Shown: piece after piece, positions 33,989-38,916 of the stretch
Layout of the letters: every line of letters begins with the position of its first letter
Position numbering within the stretch: position 1 is the stretch's first letter
Origin: Virgibacillus senegalensis
GTDB lineage: Bacteria > Bacillota > Bacilli > Bacillales > Amphibacillaceae
DNA: 38,916 bases
Assembly: GCF_000821245.2 (NCBI RefSeq)
Contig: NZ_LN611425.1
Span: 677,462 to 716,377, forward strand
Direction of reading: 5' to 3'
Notes under the pieces: model-generated
What the model saw: the letters and a program-made list of their open reading frames with translations, nothing else
Databases searched by the model: none
Told to the model about the DNA's origin: nothing
Made by a program: the position numbers and the translations under genes

Positions 33989-35938
33989 TTGGCTAAAACG
34001 ACAAAGGCTGCATGGGTGCCTTCGGAAAAAATCCTGCAGAATTCCCGGCTTGGAAGCTGGATGCAGAAGCTGGGATTTTCAGATTATGATTCATTTTACC
34101 AAAAAACAGTAAAAGAAATCGATTGGTTTTGGTATGAGGCTGTAAAAGAATTGGATATCGAATGGTTCTCCAATCCAAACACAACACTGGATTTATCCAA
34201 GGGAATGATGTATCCCGATTGGTTTGTAGGCGGCAGGTTGAATACAGCGTATAATGCGGTAGAAAAGTGGGCTGGTATCCCGTCTTCCCGCCATCGGACT
34301 GCACTTATTTGGGAAGGTGACAACCAGGAAAAAAAGGCATATACTTACGAACAATTAAATGCTGCTGCAAATGCAGCAGCAAACGGTTTCAAGCAATTAG
34401 GTGTAAAGCGTGGAGATATCATATTTTTATACATGCCGATGATACCGGAAACGGTAATTGCGATGCTGGCCATATCCAAAATTGGAGCAGTATTTACTCC
34501 GGCTTTTTCTGGATATAAGGCAGATGCTCTTTCCACTCGCCTGCAAGCTTCCGAAGCAAAATTTGTTGTGACTGCCGATGGATATTATCGTCGTGGAAAG
34601 ATAGTCAATATGAAACAGGAAGCAGATAAAGCGGCCAATCAATTAAATTCGGTTGAAAAAATGATCGTTGTAGAAAGAATCGGAGGACTGGAAACGCTTC
34701 AAAGCGGAAGAGATATTTCGTGGGATACCCTGGTACGGGATAACAGTGATTTCAAGGCAGTAGAAGCTGACAGCGACGAACCATTCATGATTATTTACAC
34801 ATCAGGCACTACTGGTAAACCAAAAGGAACGGTTCATACCCATGCAGGCTTTCCGATTAAAGCAGCATTCGATGCGGGAATTTGCATGGATGTTCGGCCA
34901 GAGGACACATTATTTTGGTTGACGGATATGGGCTGGATGATGGGGCCGTTTCTGGTTTATGGAGGTTTGATGAACGGAGCTGCAATCGTCTTGTTTGAAG
35001 GCACCCCTGATTACCCCGGACCAGACCGGCTCTGGCAGCTGACAGAAGAACACCAGATCACCCATTTAGGTATTTCTCCCACTCTAATCCGAAGCTTGAT
35101 GCAATACGGGACAAAACCATTGGAGTCGTACGTATTGAGTAGTTTACGGTTATTTGCTTCGACTGGCGAGCCTTGGAATGAAAAGCCTTGGGTCTGGTTG
35201 TTTGAAGAAATTGGAAAACAAAAAATTCCCATTTTCAATTATTCCGGCGGAACAGAAACGTCAGGTGGTATCCTGGGGAATGTGTTAGTAAAACCGATTC
35301 AACCGGCGAATTTCAATGCAGCACTTCCAGGTATGGCCGTAAATGTATTCGATCAGGAGGGGCTGCCAGTTACCGGAGAAGTGGGAGAACTTGTCTTACA
35401 ACAGCCTTGGGTAGGGATGACCAAAGGATTTCACAAGGATAACGAACGCTATGAGGCCACCTATTGGAATCGCTGGGAAAATACATGGGTTCACGGTGAC
35501 TGGGTAAAAAAAGAGGCTAATGGATACTTTACGATCACCGGCCGCTCCGATGATACGCTAAACATTGCAGGGAAAAGAATCGGACCCACAGAAATAGAAT
35601 CATGTCTGGTAAGCCATCCTGCCGTCGCTGAAGCCGGTGTAATCGGCTTGCCCGACAAGATAAAAGGAGAAACTGCTGCTGCTTTCGTTGTCCTCCAAAG
35701 TGTCTATCAACCCACGGAACAACAAAAAGAAGAATTGCTCTTCCATTTAGAAAACCGTTTAGGAAAAGCGCTAGCACCCAAACAGCTGTACTTTCTCTCC
35801 GATTTACCCAAAACACGGAATGCCAAAGTGATGAGACGTGCCTTGAAAACAGCCTTCCTCGGGGATTCTCCCGGTGATTTAAGCGCGCTTGTCAACCCTG
35901 ATATTCTCGAAGAAATAACCTCTCTAAGACAAAAATAA
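33989..35938 (+). CDS. AMP-forming acyl-CoA synthetase, acetyl-CoA synthetase-like
   Basis: A 649-residue adenylating enzyme. It has an acetyl-CoA-synthetase-type N-terminal region (IDWFWYEAVKELDIEWFSN, 44-62), the adenylate motif YTSGTTGKPKG (270-280), YSGGTETSGG, the hinge GRSDDTLNIAGKRIGPTEIES, and the C-terminal lysine in KTRNAKVMRR. The frame opens at 33941, but that ATG overlaps the -10 box. TTG at 33989 has GGGAGG 9 bases upstream and is preferred, giving MAKTTKAAWVPSEK. It may activate acetate or short/branched acids; convergence with a branched-chain acyl-CoA operon hints at the latter. Probably CcpA-repressed. Confidence 0.88.
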   Translation: MAKTTKAAWVPSEKILQNSRLGSWMQKLGFSDYDSFYQKTVKEIDWFWYEAVKELDIEWFSNPNTTLDLSKGMMYPDWFVGGRLNTAYNAVEKWAGIPSSRHRTALIWEGDNQEKKAYTYEQLNAAANAAANGFKQLGVKRGDIIFLYMPMIPETVIAMLAISKIGAVFTPAFSGYKADALSTRLQASEAKFVVTADGYYRRGKIVNMKQEADKAANQLNSVEKMIVVERIGGLETLQSGRDISWDTLVRDNSDFKAVEADSDEPFMIIYTSGTTGKPKGTVHTHAGFPIKAAFDAGICMDVRPEDTLFWLTDMGWMMGPFLVYGGLMNGAAIVLFEGTPDYPGPDRLWQLTEEHQITHLGISPTLIRSLMQYGTKPLESYVLSSLRLFASTGEPWNEKPWVWLFEEIGKQKIPIFNYSGGTETSGGILGNVLVKPIQPANFNAALPGMAVNVFDQEGLPVTGEVGELVLQQPWVGMTKGFHKDNERYEATYWNRWENTWVHGDWVKKEANGYFTITGRSDDTLNIAGKRIGPTEIESCLVSHPAVAEAGVIGLPDKIKGETAAAFVVLQSVYQPTEQQKEELLFHLENRLGKALAPKQLYFLSDLPKTRNAKVMRRALKTAFLGDSPGDLSALVNPDILEEITSLRQK

Positions 35939-35939
35939 T

Positions 35940-35989
35940 AAAAAAGGGCTGCCCATAAGTTTTTACAACTTATCGGGAAGCCCTTTTTT
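35940..35989. terminator. Bidirectional terminator between the acyl-CoA synthetase and carboxyltransferase genes
   Basis: AAAAAAGGGCT (from 35940) and CCCATAAGT pair with ACTTATCGGG and AGCCCTTTTTT (to about 35989), a long stem with small interruptions. A/T runs on both sides serve the convergent genes. Confidence 0.88.
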
Positions 35990-35998
35990 ATTATTCCA

Positions 35999-37528
35999 TC
36001 AAACAGGATAAACGCCATGTTTTCTTTCGGTGAATTGTAGCGTTTTACTGCTGTAGAAAGCAAATCGTCTTACCAGTTCTTCTCTCAGTTCCTCCGGTTC
36101 GATTACTGCGTCCACTACCATTTCGGATGCCAGCCGGTATATATCGATATTCGCTTTGTATTCCTCCTGTTTGGCACGGATGAACGCTGCTTTTTCTTCT
36201 GCCGGCAGTTCAGCTATTTTATTGGCATATACAGCATTGACAGCAGCTTCCGGTCCCATGACAGCAATTTGTGCAGTGGGCAGAGCCAATGTGCAATGTG
36301 GTTCAAATGCAGGTCCCGCCATGGCATATAATCCTGCCCCATATGCTTTTCGAATCACTACCGATATTTTCGGCACCGTAGCTTCACTCATCGCTGCGAG
36401 CATTTTGGCACCATGTCTGATAATTCCCGCCCGCTCCACTTTGGTTCCAATCATAAAGCCAGGAATATCGGCCAAAAACAACAAAGGAATATGGAAAGCG
36501 TCACAGAGTTGAATGAATTTAGCCGCTTTATCTGCTGAATCAGGAAATAACACTCCGCCCTTCGCTTTCGGCTGGTTGGCGATTATACCGACTGCCTCCC
36601 CCTCTAATCTTGCTAAACCGGTAATTAATTCCGGGGCAAACAGTCGCTTTATTTCACAAAAGGAATTTTCGTCAATAAGATGGTCGATCAACTTATACAT
36701 ATCAAAAGGGGCGTTTTGGTTTTCCGGTATCAGTTCCCCCATTGTTTTTTCACTGGATTTTGGGGGAACCGCCGTTAATCGCGGTGGACGTCCCTGATAA
36801 TTTTCCGGAAAATAACGCAAGTATAATCTTGCAAACTCAATTGCTTCTTGCTCTGAACCTGCTAATACATCTCCACATCCGGAAACAGTACAGTGCATGG
36901 CAGCACCGCCCATTTCCTCCAAGGTAACCTTTTCCCCAATCACTTTCTCAGCCATACGTGGCGACCCCAAATACATGGATGCATTCCCGTCTACCATAAC
37001 CACAATATCGCAGAAAGCCGGTATGTATGCCCCTCCGGCTGCAGAAGGTCCAAATAACAAACAGACTTGCGGAACCCTTCCGGAAAGTTTAATTTGATTG
37101 TGAAAAATACGGCCAGCCCCTCGTTTTCCAGGAAACATCTCAATTTGATCCGTAATCCGCGCACCGGCCGAATCTACCAAATAGACCATCGGCACATTTA
37201 ACTTTGCGGCCGTTTCTTGTATTCTAATAATCTTTTCAACGGTCTTAGCGCCCCAGGAACCCGCTTTGACAGTGGAATCATTGGCCATGACACAGACCGT
37301 GCTGCCATTGATTCTTCCAATCCCGGTAACCACGCCATCGGCAGGCAGCGTTTGGTCCAGACAATTGGCAAACAAACCATCCTCTAATTCAATGTCATCA
37401 TCAAAAAGTTGTTTCAGACGGTCTCTTACGAATAATTTTCCTTTATCCATGTTTTTTTCATGATATTTCTCTGCTCCGCCTTTTTTGATCTGGTCTGGAT
37501 GTATGGTTTTATTTTCGGTTTTGTCCAT
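35999..37528 (-). CDS. yngE: Acyl-CoA carboxylase carboxyltransferase subunit (methylcrotonyl-CoA type)
   Basis: A 509-residue carboxyltransferase that moves CO2 from carboxybiotin to an acyl-CoA. It shows GRINGSTVCVMANDSTVKAGS, VDSAGARITDQIEMFPGKRGAGRIF, FGPSAAGGAYIPAFCD and the second-half ADIPGFMIG and KAYGAGLYAMAGPA oxyanion blocks. The order HMG-CoA lyase, enoyl-CoA hydratase, carboxyltransferase equals yngG-yngF-yngE of B. subtilis, a leucine-type breakdown set. This context favours 3-methylcrotonyl-CoA over propionyl-CoA. It is the last gene, 18 bases after yngF. Confidence 0.9.
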   Translation of the reverse strand: MDKTENKTIHPDQIKKGGAEKYHEKNMDKGKLFVRDRLKQLFDDDIELEDGLFANCLDQTLPADGVVTGIGRINGSTVCVMANDSTVKAGSWGAKTVEKIIRIQETAAKLNVPMVYLVDSAGARITDQIEMFPGKRGAGRIFHNQIKLSGRVPQVCLLFGPSAAGGAYIPAFCDIVVMVDGNASMYLGSPRMAEKVIGEKVTLEEMGGAAMHCTVSGCGDVLAGSEQEAIEFARLYLRYFPENYQGRPPRLTAVPPKSSEKTMGELIPENQNAPFDMYKLIDHLIDENSFCEIKRLFAPELITGLARLEGEAVGIIANQPKAKGGVLFPDSADKAAKFIQLCDAFHIPLLFLADIPGFMIGTKVERAGIIRHGAKMLAAMSEATVPKISVVIRKAYGAGLYAMAGPAFEPHCTLALPTAQIAVMGPEAAVNAVYANKIAELPAEEKAAFIRAKQEEYKANIDIYRLASEMVVDAVIEPEELREELVRRFAFYSSKTLQFTERKHGVYPV

Positions 37529-37546
37529 GATTATTCCTCCAGTTCT

Positions 37547-38341
37547 TCATTCTCCAATAAATACTGCTGGCCGTTTTTCTTTGAATGCCTGGAGTCCCTC
37601 CAATCGATCCTTTGTCTCTATCGTTTGTTGGTAACATTGCTTTTCAAATGCCAAACCTTCTGTAAGCTCCATATCCAGACCTTTATCAATAGCTAGTTTG
37701 GCCTGTTTCAAAGCGACAGGAGCATTTTTGGCAATTTCTTTCGCTAACGTTTCTGCTTTAACCATTAAATCTTTTTGTTCATGAACATAATCGACCAATC
37801 CTATTTCCTCCGCTTTTTCTGCTGAAATAGGTCTGGCTGTGAAAATCAGCTCCTTAGCTCTGGAAACACCTATTAGGCGGCTTAATCTCTGCGTGCCGCC
37901 CGCTCCCGGAATGATTCCGAGGGAGGTTTCCGTCAATGCCAATTTGCTGTGGGAAGCAGCAAGCCTTAAATCACATGCTAGTGCCAGTTCTAATCCCCCT
38001 CCAAAGGCAGCTCCATTGATAACCGCTATGGTAGGGATTTCCTGTTCACTTATTCTTAACAGGGTACTGCCGATAAAATGTACCGCTTCTTTCGTTTGCT
38101 GTTCTGTCATTTCTCTCCTTTCTTTTAAATCGGCTCCCGCACAGAAAACTTTCCCTCCAGCACCGGTGATCAGTAAACAACGCAAAGAAGGATCTTGCTT
38201 AATTTTAGACAGTACATCATTCATTTCCCGAAGTAATTCAGTTGAGAAGGAATTGGCCGCGCTTGGTCTGTTAAGGGTTAGTACCGCAATCGTTTCATTT
38301 AATTTTTGCAGACTGATCAAATCATTTTGCAAACCTGGCAC
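37547..38341 (-). CDS. yngF: Enoyl-CoA hydratase/isomerase family protein (methylglutaconyl-CoA hydratase-like)
   Basis: A 264-residue crotonase-fold enzyme with VLTLNRPSAANSFS, CAGADLKER (oxyanion hole), NGAAFGGGLELALACDLRLA and LTETSLGIIPGAGGTQRLSRLIG, the last with the usual catalytic glutamate region. In the Yng pathway it would hydrate 3-methylglutaconyl-CoA to HMG-CoA. The frame's GTG at 38341 touches its ribosome site AAGGGG; TTG at 38332, 9 bases from it, is a likely true start (MQNDLISLQKLN). It overlaps the upstream lyase gene by 11-20 bases, so translation is coupled. Confidence 0.9.
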   Translation of the reverse strand: MPGLQNDLISLQKLNETIAVLTLNRPSAANSFSTELLREMNDVLSKIKQDPSLRCLLITGAGGKVFCAGADLKERREMTEQQTKEAVHFIGSTLLRISEQEIPTIAVINGAAFGGGLELALACDLRLAASHSKLALTETSLGIIPGAGGTQRLSRLIGVSRAKELIFTARPISAEKAEEIGLVDYVHEQKDLMVKAETLAKEIAKNAPVALKQAKLAIDKGLDMELTEGLAFEKQCYQQTIETKDRLEGLQAFKEKRPAVFIGE

Positions 38342-38916
38342 CCCCTTGATTTAATTTTTGCAGCTGTCTTTGGTGGCTAGGCAGCGGTTTGCCAAGACGT
38401 TCTTCAATAAAATCTGCTGCTGTCCGTAACTTGTTCTCGTCAATCCCGGTATCCAGCCCCATTTCTTCCAGCATGAATACCAGATCATCCGTAGCTAAAT
38501 TTCCAGACGCACCCTTGGCATAAGGGCAGCCGCCCAATCCGCCTAAAGAAGCATCGAAAGTTGTCACTCCGTGCTGCAAAGCGGACCACACATTTGCTAA
38601 AGCCATCCCTCTGGTATTATGGAAATGTAAGGCAATTTTCCCGTCCTTAAACCGGGGAAGAAGCTTTGTTAGTACTTCATCTACTTGAAGCGGATTAGCA
38701 ATGCCGATCGTGTCGCCCAACGATAATTCATCGACCCCCATCGTAAACAATCGGTCGCAGATATTCAGAACCTTTTCTAGTGCAACCGGCCCTTCATATG
38801 GGCATCCGAATACAGTTGACAAGTAAGCACGAACTGTTTTCCCCTCTGATTTCGCTGTGCTCACCACTTCTTGCAAAACCGGAAAGGTCTCTTCTATCGT
38901 TTTATTAATGTTTTTC
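38322..38916 (-). CDS. yngG: Hydroxymethylglutaryl-CoA lyase, C-terminal part (runs off window)
   Basis: About 197 codons, open to the window edge. The catalytic-cysteine signature GLGGCPYAKGASGNLATDD, the metal-binding HFHNTRGMALAN, and GDTIGIANP identify HMG-CoA lyase, which splits HMG-CoA to acetyl-CoA and acetoacetate. The visible frame continues upstream of the first start-like codon (TTG 38876) with sensible residues (KNINKTIEETFPVLQEVV), so the gene begins beyond 38916. First of the three yng genes visible here. Confidence 0.93.
   Translation of the reverse strand, partial: KNINKTIEETFPVLQEVVSTAKSEGKTVRAYLSTVFGCPYEGPVALEKVLNICDRLFTMGVDELSLGDTIGIANPLQVDEVLTKLLPRFKDGKIALHFHNTRGMALANVWSALQHGVTTFDASLGGLGGCPYAKGASGNLATDDLVFMLEEMGLDTGIDENKLRTAADFIEERLGKPLPSHQRQLQKLNQGGARFAK

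Overview
The window reads as chromosomal DNA from a spore-forming member of the Bacillaceae, of the Oceanobacillus/Virgibacillus/Gracilibacillus type. The grounds are Bacillus-style genes and gene order (ypcP with sspL, dynA/ypbR, gltC divergent from the glutamate synthase genes, a yngG-yngF-yngE block, a hisZ-type histidine operon with a separate hisJ), AGGAGG-type ribosome binding sites, and A+T-rich spacers. No rRNA, tRNA, CRISPR array, prophage or intact insertion sequence was seen.

Layout. 1-2125: the 5' part of a TctA-type permease, an unrecognised 93-residue protein and an MFS exporter, all on the minus strand. 2310-6419: a five-gene minus-strand unit, transcribed as Tat-signal subunit 3, GMC flavoprotein, TatA, TatC, cytochrome c lipoprotein, and closed by a 17-bp terminator hairpin. 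It looks like a self-contained extracytoplasmic dehydrogenase with its own export machinery and electron acceptor, and is the most interesting block. 6514-8661: a luciferase-like flavin oxidoreductase and a branched-chain aminotransferase. 8906-16009: glutamate synthase small and large subunits with the divergent activator gltC; the GltC operator lies between them. 16126-18398: sspL (45 residues), a CHY zinc finger protein, the YpcP exonuclease and msrA. 18399-20273: a non-coding stretch with a structured GC-rich repeat, a second luciferase-like oxidoreductase and a frameshifted GNAT gene. 20372-27749: hisZ-G-D-B-H-A-F-IE, tightly overlapped, with hisJ divergent. 27839-33768: a small YozQ-like protein, the double dynamin DynA, a C45-type Ntn hydrolase and a CBS-pair protein. 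33944-38916: an acetyl-CoA synthetase-like enzyme with a cre-like site at its promoter, convergent with a leucine/branched-chain acyl-CoA breakdown operon (carboxyltransferase, enoyl-CoA hydratase, partial HMG-CoA lyase) that continues past the window.

Much of the window handles amino-group and branched-chain metabolism: glutamate synthesis, branched-chain transamination, histidine synthesis and acyl-CoA breakdown. Two cre-like sites suggest carbon catabolite control of the aminotransferase and the acyl-CoA synthetase. All family assignments come from reading translated sequence and remembered family motifs; no database search was run.
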